64,000 nucleotides of DNA from Thalassovita sp. (GCF_963691685.1 NZ_OY829290.1:310001-374000), one strand, 5' to 3'; counted from the first letter of the stretch, positions 1 to 9,870 are shown. The notes: generated by a model from the sequence alone, not told the origin. Numbers and translations: made by a program.

Positions 1-21
1 GGCGGTGATGATCTGGGTCAT
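1..21 (-). CDS. Start of an unidentified gene (5' end only)
   Basis: The reverse complement reads ATG followed by six codons (MTQIITA) and runs off the left edge. A purine-rich stretch (AAGAGACG) lies about 6-13 bases before the ATG and could serve as a ribosome binding site. Seven residues are too few to name a product. The gene is read leftward, in the same direction as the GlxA-type regulator that ends at 415. Confidence 0.4.
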
Positions 22-414
22 GGGTGCGTCTCTTTGCAAAAAGCGTTGGCGCTTGCATGCCACAGCTGTGGGGAAATGGCTATCCCATGCCAAAGGGCAG
101 GGGGACCAATGGGCGATAAGGCTCAGGACCCATTGATGTTCCAGCACCGGCGTCAAAATCGCAAAATCTCAAGTGTTTGAGGCGCGCCGGAAAGAGTGGT
201 TCTCTTTTCAAGCGCCTCATGCCGTTGAGAGTGAGGGGGCAAGCGCCACTGGTCCGAGCACGCGCCCGAACCGATTTTTACGTCTTCGATTTGGCGGGTT
301 TTCGAACTGAGCGGCGTCACATGGCCTTGAAATAGATCACTATTCCTGCGGCGATGCTCCTTGTCAGTTCGAAAACCTGCCAAACCGGTGCGGAAAAATT
401 AATGGGTCCTGAGC
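22..414. other. Intergenic region, nothing recognised
   Basis: Only short unconvincing reading frames occur here, and their composition looks like frame shadow. It should hold the promoter of the leftward gene starting at 21 and the 3' end of the regulator gene ending at 415. I see no tRNA, no clear terminator and no repeat shared with the rest of the window. Confidence 0.4.
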
Positions 415-1329
415 CTAACGGTAGCTGTCGAGGGTGCCCATGCCGCGTTTGCGCATCAGGCGGCGCAGCGCGGTGGCATCGCCGTAGCCAACCCGATGCG
501 CAATTTCCTCCTGTGGCAGGCGGGTGCTGCGGGCCAGCCGGATCGCTTCGCTGATCCGCAGGCTTTGCAGCAGCTCTGTCGGCGTCAGCGCCGCGTGTTT
601 CTGCAGGCGCCGGGCAAAGCTGCGTTGGCCCAGACCTGCGGCCCCTGCGATATCGGCAACGGTGATCGGCTGGCTGAGGTTCTGGCGCAGATAAAGTTCG
701 GCCTGTTGCAGCGCCGGATCCCCCGCCACCAATGTTGCGACCGAAACATAGGGGTGCTGGCTGGGCCGGCTGTCCGCCATCAGGAACCGCCGGCAATCCT
801 CGGCAATTGCGGCGCCGGCATAGCGGGTGATCAGGTGCAGCATCAGATCGATCTGGCCAAAGGCAGCTCCGGCGGTGGTGATCCGCCCGTCCTCAACAAT
901 CAGATCGCCCTGGCGCAATTTGGCGCGGGGAAACAGATCGGCAAGATGCGGCATTAACCACCAGGGGCCCGTGGTCTGCCGCCCGTCCAACAGCCCGGCA
1001 GCGCCAAGGGCAAATGTGGCGGAACAGGCAGCGGCGATGGGCGTATCCGCCCGGATCTGCCGCAAGGCGGTGATCAGTGCCTCAAACCCCGGGTGCACCA
1101 TGGTGCGCCGTAACTCACCGACGGTGGCCAGCCCAAGCCCCGGCACCAGCACCAGCTGAGTGCTTTGCGGGATTTCGGGCGGGGCCGTGATGGTCAGTTT
1201 AAAGCGATCAGATTGCCCATGCATCCGGGCGACACGGTTTGCCGTCTCAACCATCTCAACACAGATCGCAAAACTGGATGCCTGATGCGGATCAGGGCGC
1301 AGGAGGGTCACGTTCAAGGGGGTGGTCAT
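415..1329 (-). CDS. GlxA-type transcriptional regulator (DJ-1/PfpI-like domain + AraC HTH)
   Basis: A 304-residue regulator. The N-terminal half (about 1-180) has the class I glutamine amidotransferase-like fold typical of GlxA/FtrA proteins, with an elbow-like ACSATFALG segment. The C-terminal part (about 205-300) is an AraC/XylS helix-turn-helix pair (ITVADIAGAAGLGQRSFARR, then EEIAHRVGYGDATALRR). An open frame continues upstream, but the ATG at 1329 gives the normal family start, MTTPLNVTLL. Such proteins bind DNA and usually control a neighbouring catabolic gene. The gene is divergent from the GFA-family gene at 1441, and an inverted repeat (1348-1380) lies just before its start, suggesting autoregulation and control of the neighbour. 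The effector is unknown. Confidence 0.85.
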   Translation of the reverse strand: MTTPLNVTLLRPDPHQASSFAICVEMVETANRVARMHGQSDRFKLTITAPPEIPQSTQLVLVPGLGLATVGELRRTMVHPGFEALITALRQIRADTPIAAACSATFALGAAGLLDGRQTTGPWWLMPHLADLFPRAKLRQGDLIVEDGRITTAGAAFGQIDLMLHLITRYAGAAIAEDCRRFLMADSRPSQHPYVSVATLVAGDPALQQAELYLRQNLSQPITVADIAGAAGLGQRSFARRLQKHAALTPTELLQSLRISEAIRLARSTRLPQEEIAHRVGYGDATALRRLMRKRGMGTLDSYR

Positions 1330-1347
1330 GTCAAAGTTAGGATGTTT

Positions 1348-1380
1348 GTCACATACGGTCTGGATAATGTCATATGTGAC
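1348..1380. promoter_or_regulatory. Inverted repeat, probable operator of the divergent pair
   Basis: GTCACATA at 1348-1355 is perfectly inverted as TATGTGAC at 1373-1380, with a 17-base spacer. It lies 19 bases before the regulator start and 60 bases before the divergent gene. AraC-family proteins more often bind direct repeats, so assigning this site to the adjacent regulator is inference. Confidence 0.45.
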
Positions 1381-1440
1381 GCTATCGTTTTGCCTGCCGC
1401 CCGTCCAGCCTGCCGCTGAATCCAAAGTCAGGAGGCAGAA

Positions 1441-1842
1441 ATGCAAGGTGGATGTTATTGCGGCGCGCTGCGCTATGAGGTTTCGGGCAAACCGGTTTTT
1501 AAGGCGCAATGCCATTGCCGGGCCTGCACGCATTATGCCGGTGGTGCGCCAAACATGTTCATGGCTGTGCCCGAGACCGGATTTCGCTACACAGCTGGCA
1601 ACCCCGCCCAGTTCACCCGCGACGTTGATGCCAAGGCCACACGGGACTTCTGCGCCACCTGTGGCACCCAGCTGGTCAGCCGTCGCAAGGGGATGGGGCT
1701 GGTGATGATCAAGGTGGGCACATTGGACGCGCCCGAGGAATTCAAAGCGCCCCGCGCGGCAATTTTTGTGGGGGAGAAACAGCCGTTTCACCAAATCCCC
1801 GAGGAGCTGCCGCAATTTGAAGGGCTGCCGCCGCTGGGCTGA
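1441..1842 (+). CDS. GFA-family (Mss4-like) zinc-binding protein
   Basis: A 133-residue protein of the glutathione-dependent formaldehyde-activating enzyme (GFA, DUF636) family. It has the expected cysteines: GGCYCGALRYEV (C5, C7), CHCRAC (C24, C26, C29) and CATCG (C71, C74), which bind zinc in this fold. Founding members catalyse addition of glutathione to formaldehyde, but most homologues have no proven activity, so the substrate is unknown. The ribosome binding site AGGAGG ends about 5 bases before the ATG. It is divergent from the GlxA-type regulator, which may control it, and ends just before a bidirectional terminator. Confidence 0.85.
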   Translation: MQGGCYCGALRYEVSGKPVFKAQCHCRACTHYAGGAPNMFMAVPETGFRYTAGNPAQFTRDVDAKATRDFCATCGTQLVSRRKGMGLVMIKVGTLDAPEEFKAPRAAIFVGEKQPFHQIPEELPQFEGLPPLG

Positions 1843-1858
1843 CGGTGGCGCAAAGAAA

Positions 1859-1881
1859 AAGGGCGCCGATGCGGCGCCCTT
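1859..1881. terminator. Bidirectional hairpin terminator
   Basis: AAGGGCGCC and GGCGCCCTT form a perfect 9-bp stem with a 5-base loop, preceded by an A-rich run. It lies between two convergent genes, so it can serve both. Confidence 0.7.
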
Positions 1882-1902
1882 GGTGTGTTGCGGTGGCGGG
1901 GG

Positions 1903-2727
1903 TTAGCTGCCCACGGTGTTCAGATAGTCGACCACCCGTGCCAGTGCTTCCTGATGGCCGGCTTCGCTGTAGTCGAACCCCAGCATGCCCAGATCGCCAT
2001 CAGCGGCATACATCGGGTTGTCAAAGAAATGCGTAGCGCCGGGGTAGACCTCCATCTGGGCCGGGTGGTTTTGCGACTGGCTGTTTTCCACATGGGCGGT
2101 GCAGCTGGAGAGGGAGATCATCTGATCCGCGTCACCAGCCACAATCAGCAGCGGCCATTTGTTGACGCCATCGGGCGGGCAGATCGGGTAGAGCGAGACG
2201 GCTGCATAGGGTGTGAAGCTGTCCGGGATGCGCGCCGTGGCTTCATTGGTGACAGACATCACCTGCGCCCCCCCGGTGGAGAAGCCAAGCACGGCGATCC
2301 GGCTGGCGTCTATATCATCGCGGTTGCTGAGGTAGCGATAGCCGCTGACGGCATCGTCGTTATAGTCGACGCTTGCGGTGTCCATCGCGTTGAACCCGCC
2401 GCGGGACCCAAAACTATCAACCACCAGCGCCGCGTAGCCTTGTTTGGATAGGTGTTCTGCCCAATCCAGATGCGATTGCTGCAGCCCATCACCACTGACC
2501 AAAATCACCACTGCCGGGGATTTCCCACCAGCCGAGGAGGCAAAAAACTGACCGGTCAGTTCGATCCCAGGTGTGGCCTTCAGCTCAATCCCTTTTGCCT
2601 TGGCGCGCTTCACCTTGAAGGCCGTGGGCTCAATGGGCGAGGCTTGGAATGTGACGGTTTCCTGGGCGTGACCGAAGGTGGCGATCGAGGAGATGGCCAA
2701 TGCGAGGAGGACAGATTTGGGGGTCAT
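1903..2727 (-). CDS. Exported dienelactone-hydrolase-like alpha/beta hydrolase
   Basis: About 274 residues. A signal peptide spans residues 1-21 with likely cleavage after GHA, so the protein should be periplasmic. The alpha/beta-hydrolase triad is visible: nucleophile in GFSTGG (S150), aspartate in AGDAD (D199) and histidine in GATHFF (H233). Order and spacing fit the dienelactone hydrolase/DLH-like esterase family; the natural substrate cannot be read from sequence. Three in-frame starts lie close together (GTG 2736, ATG 2733, ATG 2727). I chose 2727 because GGTGA lies at a usable distance and the signal peptide begins cleanly; the others add only two or three residues. No operon partner is apparent. 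Confidence 0.8.
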   Translation of the reverse strand: MTPKSVLLALAISSIATFGHAQETVTFQASPIEPTAFKVKRAKAKGIELKATPGIELTGQFFASSAGGKSPAVVILVSGDGLQQSHLDWAEHLSKQGYAALVVDSFGSRGGFNAMDTASVDYNDDAVSGYRYLSNRDDIDASRIAVLGFSTGGAQVMSVTNEATARIPDSFTPYAAVSLYPICPPDGVNKWPLLIVAGDADQMISLSSCTAHVENSQSQNHPAQMEVYPGATHFFDNPMYAADGDLGMLGFDYSEAGHQEALARVVDYLNTVGS

Positions 2728-2854
2728 AATCATCACCGATGCTGTTGGACGTTCTTTCGTTCACTAACGGCAGCAGGGCGCAGAACTATAGAAATAAGCT
2801 GTGTAAGCGATTACATGTCCGCGCGGTGATGTGGTGTAGTTCGCTGAAAACAAA

Positions 2855-2880
2855 AGAAAAAGGCGCCCCGAAGGGCGCCC
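2855..2880 (-). terminator. Rho-independent terminator of ppaC
   Basis: Read leftward, GGCGCCC and GGGCGCC pair around a TTCG tetraloop, followed by five T residues. It lies about 35 bases beyond the stop of the pyrophosphatase gene. Confidence 0.85.
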
Positions 2881-2913
2881 GTATTTTTACTGTATCTCTG
2901 CTGAGGCAGGTGA

Positions 2914-3834
2914 TCAGACCTTGAGGTTCGGGATGATCTGCTTTTTGCGGCTCATGATGCCGGGCAGGACAACCAGATCGCCCTCCACAGTGGCGCCAAA
3001 GCTTTTCTCGGCAACGCCTTTTACCAGATCGTTCGGCACCAGAAGGGTGGCTTCTTCTTTCAGGATGTCGACGACGAACAGCAGAACCTCATCCACGCCA
3101 TCTTCGGCCTGAACGGTTTTGTAGGTCTCCATCAGGCTGTCTTTGCGGCCCAGCGGGATTTCCGGTGCGGTGGTTTCCAGAACCGAGACGCGGAACTTGG
3201 TGCCGTCGACTTCGTATTCTTTCGAGTCCATGCGGATCAGCTCGGCATCCGAGAAGGCCGAAACGTCGGACTTGGCGGCGAACATCTCAGCCGCGTAGGC
3301 CGGAACGTCCACGCCCAGATCTGCGGCCAGCGCGGCAACCACTTCGCGGTCACGGTCGGTGGTGGTGGGCGAACGGAATTCCAGCGTGTCCGACAGGATG
3401 CAGGTCAGGGCGGCGCCTTTGACAGCTTCGGGCATCTTCGCGGCATCGTCGCCCATCAGGTCGTACATGATGGTGGCGGTGCAGGCCAGCGGACGGATGG
3501 TGATATCGATCGGGCCTTTGGTTTCCAGACCGCCCACCAGCTTGTGGTGGTCAATGATCGCGGTGATGTCCGTGTCATTGATGCCCTCGGGCAGTTCGGC
3601 CGGGTTGTTGGTGTCCACGATGACAACCGGGGCGCCAGCTTCAACACCGTCGATGATCTCCGGCTTGTCGAGGTTCCAGCGGTCCAGCATGAACAGCGCT
3701 TCGGTGTTGGGTTCGCCCAGCAGCTTCGGGGCGGCGGCAACGCCTTTGACTTCGTTAAGATACCAGGCCCAAACGATGGGCGAGCCGGTGGAGTCAGTGT
3801 CGGGGGATTTGTGGCCAAAAACCTGGGTGGTCAT
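2914..3834 (-). CDS. ppaC: Manganese-dependent inorganic pyrophosphatase (family II)
   Basis: 306 residues, the usual length for family II pyrophosphatases. It hydrolyses pyrophosphate to two phosphates in the cytoplasm, pulling biosynthetic reactions forward. The DHH-superfamily metal ligands are present: GHKSPDTDS (H8, D12, D14), DTNN (D74) and DHH (95-97). The C-terminal substrate-binding SRKKQ motif is at about 295-299. AAGGA precedes the ATG by 8 bases. Most proteobacteria use the unrelated Mg-dependent family I enzyme; family II occurs in a minority including many Rhodobacteraceae. It appears monocistronic with its own terminator. Confidence 0.95.
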   Translation of the reverse strand: MTTQVFGHKSPDTDSTGSPIVWAWYLNEVKGVAAAPKLLGEPNTEALFMLDRWNLDKPEIIDGVEAGAPVVIVDTNNPAELPEGINDTDITAIIDHHKLVGGLETKGPIDITIRPLACTATIMYDLMGDDAAKMPEAVKGAALTCILSDTLEFRSPTTTDRDREVVAALAADLGVDVPAYAAEMFAAKSDVSAFSDAELIRMDSKEYEVDGTKFRVSVLETTAPEIPLGRKDSLMETYKTVQAEDGVDEVLLFVVDILKEEATLLVPNDLVKGVAEKSFGATVEGDLVVLPGIMSRKKQIIPNLKV

Positions 3835-3939
3835 AGGAGGATCCTTGAGAATCTAAATATCAGAGGCTTGGCCGGGCTTATAGGCGCGGCCATTGAGTTT
3901 GTCACCAATCCAAAATGCCGCCCCTTTGGGGCTGTGGCA

Positions 3940-4941
3940 TTAGCGCTGATCGATCGACAGCGAGCTCACGGTGAACCCCTCCTGATGCAGCAGGTTCAGC
4001 AGCCCCTGTTCCCCCGGCAGGTGCAGCGCGCCGACGGCCACGAAGCTGCGGGTCTGGTTAAGCGTCGGTAACAGCTGGTCCATCCATTGCTGATTGCGAC
4101 CGGAAATCAGGTCGTCCAGCATTTCGCGCACCAGCCCCATCAGCCTGTCCTGATCCGCTTGGCCAAGGTCTGCGGTCACGCGCTCAACCTCATAAAGGCT
4201 ATAGTGCCAAGCCAGCTGCGTTTCTTCGGCGAAATAGAAATTGCTCAACCCTGCGCTGCCGGGATCCATCGGCAGATCCAGCATCAGGCTCCAACGCAGC
4301 TCCTCAACCTGCTGGTCCAGCGGATCTTTGGCAAAATAGGCGATCAGCGCCGCCACATCATCAAGGCCGCCCACCGGCCTCCCGATTGCAACCGCTTCAG
4401 CCTCGATCGCCTTATCAATGCCAAAACGCCCTGCCTGCAGATCCTCCATCGCGCATTTCGGCAGCATCATGGAAAAGCCCAGGAACCAGGGTTGGAACTT
4501 CGCCGCCATGAAGGGGGGGATACCGCGGCCATCCAGCTGGGCGGTCAGCTTGTCCCAGGCTTCCGGGCCCAGACGGTCCATCAAACTGTCACCTTCGGTG
4601 ATCAGGTAGCGGTTAGGATCGCCGATCAGTTCCTTTTGCAGCTCCGCCTCCCCCGCTTTGGTGACCTCAACCAATACGGTGTCTGAGGCCGCGATCAGCG
4701 GTTTCAACCGCGCCATCGAGGCCGCGTGGCGGGGATCATGAAGGTGCATGGTGCCAAAGAGGTATGAGGTGATGCCGTCCTTTTCGACCTGCCACAGGTT
4801 GCCCTGATGGAACGGATGCTGCGCCGCTTCCGTGCGCAACCGTTGCAACACATCTGCCGACAGGGTGGCCTCTTCGTTGCAGAGGGCATGGGCCAGATTG
4901 GCGAGGCAGATCAACAGGGTGGAGAGCAAAATGCGGATCAC
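3940..4941 (-). CDS. TraB/GumN family exported protein
   Basis: 333 residues starting at GTG, with AAAGGTG just upstream. A short hydrophobic signal segment (residues 2-20, ending in HAL-C) suggests export. The family signatures are the early GTMH motif (residues 63-66) and the C-terminal GALHLPGEQGL (about 304-314), whose histidines resemble the metal-binding positions of TraB/TIKI-type proteins. Eukaryotic TIKI proteins are metalloproteases; bacterial members have no settled function, so protease activity is only a possibility. A cysteine follows the hydrophobic core, but the context is not a good lipobox. No functional neighbours. Confidence 0.8.
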   Translation of the reverse strand: MIRILLSTLLICLANLAHALCNEEATLSADVLQRLRTEAAQHPFHQGNLWQVEKDGITSYLFGTMHLHDPRHAASMARLKPLIAASDTVLVEVTKAGEAELQKELIGDPNRYLITEGDSLMDRLGPEAWDKLTAQLDGRGIPPFMAAKFQPWFLGFSMMLPKCAMEDLQAGRFGIDKAIEAEAVAIGRPVGGLDDVAALIAYFAKDPLDQQVEELRWSLMLDLPMDPGSAGLSNFYFAEETQLAWHYSLYEVERVTADLGQADQDRLMGLVREMLDDLISGRNQQWMDQLLPTLNQTRSFVAVGALHLPGEQGLLNLLHQEGFTVSSLSIDQR

Positions 4942-5027
4942 GACACACCTTTAGGCTAACTAATTGTAGTCACGATAGCTGATCCAATCGCGCGTGCAAG
5001 CAGTGGGTGGTCACTGCTGATGGGGAA

Positions 5028-5063
5028 GGGGTGCAGCCCCCATCGGGGTGAGGGCTGCGCCCC
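5028..5063 (-). terminator. Strong GC-rich hairpin after the reductase-fold gene
   Basis: GGGGTGCAGCCC (5028-5039) pairs with GGGCTGCGCCCC (5052-5063), 12 pairs with one G-T wobble. It starts 3 bases after the stop of the leftward gene. No clear T-run follows, so it may end transcription weakly or protect the mRNA 3' end. Confidence 0.4.
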
Positions 5064-5065
5064 GG

Positions 5066-5611
5066 TTATGTGGTTTTCCGCTTGTAGGTTTCCAGCACCA
5101 CACCGTTGTCATAGGGGGTGGCGCCAAGGCATTGCCATTCTGCCCCCTTCGCGCGGACACCCGCCATGTCAAACAGCGGTATCCCACCCCCAAGCGTGAT
5201 CGGCACCCGTTTCAGCACCAGCCGGTCGATCAGGTTTTTGGACAGCATCCAACCAGCAAACTGGCCGCCACCGCACAGATAGATCGCGGCCCCCGGCTGT
5301 TCCCTCAATCTGGTGACCCATTCGCGCCACTCAGACCGCACGGCTGTGACCGCGGCGCCTTCGGGCAGTGTGATACTGCCTGAGAAGATGTAATGCGCCA
5401 TATGGGGATAGGCGCGCACGCCTGGTGGCAGGCTAAAGTCATAGGCAAATTCATAGGTCGCGCGCCCCATCAGCACGGTGTCATAGGTTGCCAAACGCTG
5501 GGCATAGGCCTCGGCGTGGGGTCCCGTCTGTGGAAAGGCGGAAACATCTCCGCCAGGCGCAGCAATATAGCCGTCAAGCGTGACGGCAACGTCGTAGATG
5601 ATCTCTCTCAT
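5066..5611 (-). CDS. Dihydrofolate reductase-fold protein (RibD C-terminal-like)
   Basis: 181 residues of the widespread DHFR-like/RibD C-terminal family. The N-terminus VAVTLDGYIA, the central LMGRATYEF and the C-terminal GGGQF and TLGGGIPLF segments are characteristic of this NADPH-binding fold. These small stand-alone proteins are often annotated as dihydrofolate reductase, but activity on dihydrofolate is rarely shown and the substrate is unknown. AGGA lies before the ATG at a normal distance. Monocistronic, followed by the hairpin at 5028-5063. Confidence 0.8.
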   Translation of the reverse strand: MREIIYDVAVTLDGYIAAPGGDVSAFPQTGPHAEAYAQRLATYDTVLMGRATYEFAYDFSLPPGVRAYPHMAHYIFSGSITLPEGAAVTAVRSEWREWVTRLREQPGAAIYLCGGGQFAGWMLSKNLIDRLVLKRVPITLGGGIPLFDMAGVRAKGAEWQCLGATPYDNGVVLETYKRKTT

Positions 5612-5810
5612 GGGAAATCCTGTCAGGTAAGTCGCTATAGAAAAGACCCCCGCTCAAACCCGTCTGTGGGTCTGCGGTGTGTCAGGGTCGATGGCTCAGG
5701 CTTACTTGATCACTGTCAGGGCGCTCCTCAGTTGAGGGAAGGCTAACACGGCGTATGAAGCGCGCCAATAGGGTGTTGGCAGCGTTGCGCGAACGGGGCT
5801 AAATACCGCC

Positions 5811-6461
5811 ATGAGCAAACCCTCCGAGACTGACCTGTACCCGCCCGTCAAAGCGTTTTTTGAGGCGCTGGGCTATGAGGTTAAGGCTGAGATTGGCGCG
5901 GCGGATGTGGTTGCGTTGCGCGGTGATGAACCCCCGGTGATCATTGAGCTGAAAACGGGGTTTTCCCTGACCTTGCTGCAGCAAGGCGTTGCCCGGCAGC
6001 GGGTGACGGATCAGGTCTATCTGGCGGTGCCACGATGGAAGGGGCGGCCCGGCTATAAGGCGTTCAAGGGCAACCTGGGGCTTTGCAAACGGCTGGGGCT
6101 TGGCGTGATCAGCATCTCGCCCGAGGGCGCAGTGCAGGTGCATCATGATCCAGCCCCGTTTCAGCCGCGCAAGGTAAAGCGGCGCAAAACCACGCTGATG
6201 GCCGAATTTGAACGCCGCGAAGGGGATCCGAACCAAGGCGGCGCCACCCGAGCTGGCCTTGTGACCTCCTACCGGCAAGAGGCGCTGCGTTGCGCCGCCT
6301 ATCTGGCCGAACACGGCCCGACCAAAGGCGCGCTGGTTGCCAAAGGCGCCGAGGTGACCCGCGCCACCCGGATCATGGCCGACAATCACTACGGCTGGTT
6401 CGAACGGGTGGAAAAAGGCATCTATGCGCTGACGGATGTGGGGCGAAAGGCTGTCGCTTGA
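5811..6461 (+). CDS. DUF2161 family protein (PD-(D/E)XK nuclease-like fold)
   Basis: 216 residues matching the alphaproteobacterial DUF2161 family. An N-terminal nuclease-like core carries D32 in AADVVAL and E46-x-K48 in IIELK, the D...ExK arrangement of PD-(D/E)XK phosphodiesterases. A basic linker (about 120-135, KRRKTT) leads to a C-terminal winged-helix-like segment ending in YALTDVGRKAV. The target is unknown; a DNA repair or modification-related role is only inferred from the fold. It stands alone between a reductase-fold gene and a small unknown gene. Confidence 0.75.
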   Translation: MSKPSETDLYPPVKAFFEALGYEVKAEIGAADVVALRGDEPPVIIELKTGFSLTLLQQGVARQRVTDQVYLAVPRWKGRPGYKAFKGNLGLCKRLGLGVISISPEGAVQVHHDPAPFQPRKVKRRKTTLMAEFERREGDPNQGGATRAGLVTSYRQEALRCAAYLAEHGPTKGALVAKGAEVTRATRIMADNHYGWFERVEKGIYALTDVGRKAVA

Positions 6462-6519
6462 TGCCGGGTTGTGTTGCAGGTAATTGATCATACTAAGAGC
6501 GAACCTCTGGAGGGTCAAC

Positions 6520-6786
6520 ATGCTCGATTTCCTGTTAAATCTATTCCTAAAGATCTTTCCGCATAGCTACGCAGACCCGGAGGATTGTGATCATAACTGG
6601 ATCGTTATGGCCTGTGTAACTTCGGACGTGTCCATTGACGTGGTTTGCTACAGCTGTGGATTACTGGGCAATGTGCCGGATCCGACCGAGGACGAGTGGA
6701 TGGCCAATGCTGATGCGATGGAAAACAGCTACCCATGGCATGAGGCAGACCGAATTGTGACGTATGGCAAGGTCTGGCGGCCCTGA
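6520..6786 (+). CDS. Small cysteine-containing protein of unknown function
   Basis: 88 residues, not recognised. The frame extends upstream, but GGAGG at 6509-6513 ends six bases before the ATG at 6520, fixing this start. The N-terminus (LDFLLNLFLKIFP) is amphipathic or hydrophobic. The centre holds a DCDH pair, a further cysteine (MAC) and CYSC, so a small zinc site is possible. The rest is acidic and tryptophan-containing. Its stop codon abuts the stop of the convergent gene at 6787 with no gap. Composition is more AT-rich than the neighbours, hinting at acquisition. Confidence 0.6.
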   Translation: MLDFLLNLFLKIFPHSYADPEDCDHNWIVMACVTSDVSIDVVCYSCGLLGNVPDPTEDEWMANADAMENSYPWHEADRIVTYGKVWRP

Positions 6787-7542
6787 TCAATCTTCCCTGA
6801 ACAGATCGGGAGTATTGTTGCAGCGAGGCACCATTTGGGTGCCCCCCTCCTGCTGGGCGTAGTCCCGCAGGACTGCGCCGCATTCTGGGGCGTGTTGATC
6901 TAAAAGGCAGGACCATTTTTGGGCCAGCTGCAGGTCCTTTTCGCCCCAGGCTTCGGTTTCTTCGGCTATGGTTTTTAGATCATGCCCGTCACACCACATG
7001 CCTAGAACATTGGCCACCTTCTGCGCGCCGTCCAATGTCATTGGACCAACCAACAGGTAGTAGACGTCATGAGGGCCGTGGCAGCTCGGTAATGCAGCTT
7101 GGCAGCGTTCTGCGATAATTGGGAATTGGATTCTGCACCATTGCTCTATCCCTGACAGCACAGTGGAATGTTGCTCAACAAGTGCCCTTCTCTGACGCTG
7201 AAAGACTCCACTTGTGTCAGAATTGAGAGATGATAACCCCGGATATGAGCTGCGCGGTGTGGCTAGATTTCGCGGGTCGTGTCGATAGGCAGCACAATAC
7301 AGAATCCAAGACAGAAAACTTAGGTTCGAAAGGTCCTTCGGCGCGATTTCCCAAAGCCATGGCAATGCTGCGTAGGTCACCGGATACAAGCTTTCTTGGT
7401 GGTGAAGCTTCTCCCAATAGAGCGCATCAGCCAGCGGTTGGTCCCACTGTCGGGCCAATTTTGCTAAAGCTCCCGGTACATCCTGCACCCCGTAAGGACC
7501 ATAGAGTAGCGACCAGGCAGGATGATCTAAGGCAAGCTTCAT
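6787..7542 (-). CDS. Unknown helical protein with an HxxxxYPVTYAALPWL motif
   Basis: 251 residues, no signal peptide and no membrane segment. The motif LHHQESLYPVTYAALPWL (about 45-62) resembles a recurring W/H-Q-...-Y-x-A-T-Y-A-A-x-P-h-L pattern I associate with uncharacterised HEAT-like bacterial proteins, some found near polymorphic toxin loci; this is recollection, not a search result. Several cysteines lie in the second half. The stop codon directly abuts that of the convergent 6520-6786 gene. Lower GC than the surrounding core genes suggests the pair was acquired. No function assigned. Confidence 0.55.
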   Translation of the reverse strand: MKLALDHPAWSLLYGPYGVQDVPGALAKLARQWDQPLADALYWEKLHHQESLYPVTYAALPWLWEIAPKDLSNLSFLSWILYCAAYRHDPRNLATPRSSYPGLSSLNSDTSGVFQRQRRALVEQHSTVLSGIEQWCRIQFPIIAERCQAALPSCHGPHDVYYLLVGPMTLDGAQKVANVLGMWCDGHDLKTIAEETEAWGEKDLQLAQKWSCLLDQHAPECGAVLRDYAQQEGGTQMVPRCNNTPDLFRED

Positions 7543-7770
7543 GGCGTGAATCTCTCGTGAGGGATGGAGGTGATGTTTCAGCTTAGAGTAAGCGGCTAGA
7601 TGCTAGGCGGCAATGAGATCTCGGCGCACTTGTCGCCTTGCAACAAGTGGATACTTTGCAGGTAGATGGCGAATAAACCGCTCGGCCACTGGCCGCGTTG
7701 ATTATGTCGAACGGATGCGGTGCTTTGATATGTGAGCGCTGGGCTGTCAAAAATATCCCCTCACAAACTG
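7543..7770. other. Upstream part of the groESL intergenic region
   Basis: No gene seen between the leftward gene starting at 7542 and the groES promoter at 7771. No repeats or RNA genes recognised. Confidence 0.4.
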
Positions 7771-7799
7771 TTGACTCCCCTTGGACCCATTCCTAACTA
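7771..7799 (+). promoter_or_regulatory. Probable sigma-70 type promoter of groESL
   Basis: TTGACT at 7771-7776 and TAACTA at 7794-7799 are separated by 17 bases. The predicted start of transcription falls at the left arm of the CIRCE element, as in other HrcA-regulated groE operons. Confidence 0.65.
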
Positions 7800-7807
7800 T
7801 GCCTCCG

Positions 7808-7834
7808 TTAGCACTCGACACTGGTGAGTGCTAA
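7808..7834. promoter_or_regulatory. CIRCE element (HrcA operator)
   Basis: TTAGCACTC (7808-7816) and GAGTGCTAA (7826-7834) form the perfect 9-bp inverted repeat with 9-base spacer that defines CIRCE. HrcA binds it and represses groESL; heat stress relieves repression because HrcA needs GroEL to fold. The hrcA gene is not in this window. Confidence 0.97.
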
Positions 7835-7891
7835 CGGTCCTGCTTCATGAGAAGGGGACCGGGACAAACTTTGAGCTGAGGAGCCTCAGAG

Positions 7892-8179
7892 ATGGCATTT
7901 AAACCGCTTCATGACCGCGTGCTGGTTCGCCGCGTAGAGAGCGATGAGAAAACCGCAGGTGGGCTGATCATCCCCGACAGCGCCAAGGAAAAGCCGGCGG
8001 AAGGCCTGGTTGTTGCAGTTGGCGCAGGCGCCAAGGACGATGCGGGCAACCGCGTTGCCATGGACGTTGCAGAAGGCGACAAAATCCTGTTCGGCAAATG
8101 GTCCGGCACCGAAGTCACCGTCGACGGTGAAGAGCTGCTGATCATGAAAGAATCCGACATCATGGGCATCATTGCCTGA
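7892..8179 (+). CDS. groES: Co-chaperonin GroES
   Basis: 95 residues, full length. It forms the heptameric lid of the GroEL chamber in the cytoplasm. The N-terminal FKPLHDRVLVRR and the mobile loop containing KTAGGLIIPDSAKEKP are typical, as is LFGKWSGTEVTVDGEE near the C-terminus. It is the first gene of the operon, 38 bases before groEL. The GAGGAG ribosome binding site lies inside a small dyad (CTGAGG-AG-CCTCAG, 7876-7889) immediately before the ATG. Regulated by the CIRCE element upstream. Confidence 0.98.
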   Translation: MAFKPLHDRVLVRRVESDEKTAGGLIIPDSAKEKPAEGLVVAVGAGAKDDAGNRVAMDVAEGDKILFGKWSGTEVTVDGEELLIMKESDIMGIIA

Positions 8180-8217
8180 TTGTCGACGACAGAATTTAAG
8201 TAACAGGAGCAAGCACA

Positions 8218-9870
<1,653 letters not shown>

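Noticed and set aside
153..383. 76-residue minus-strand gene near the left edge
   Set aside because: No ribosome binding site and unusual composition; no supporting feature.
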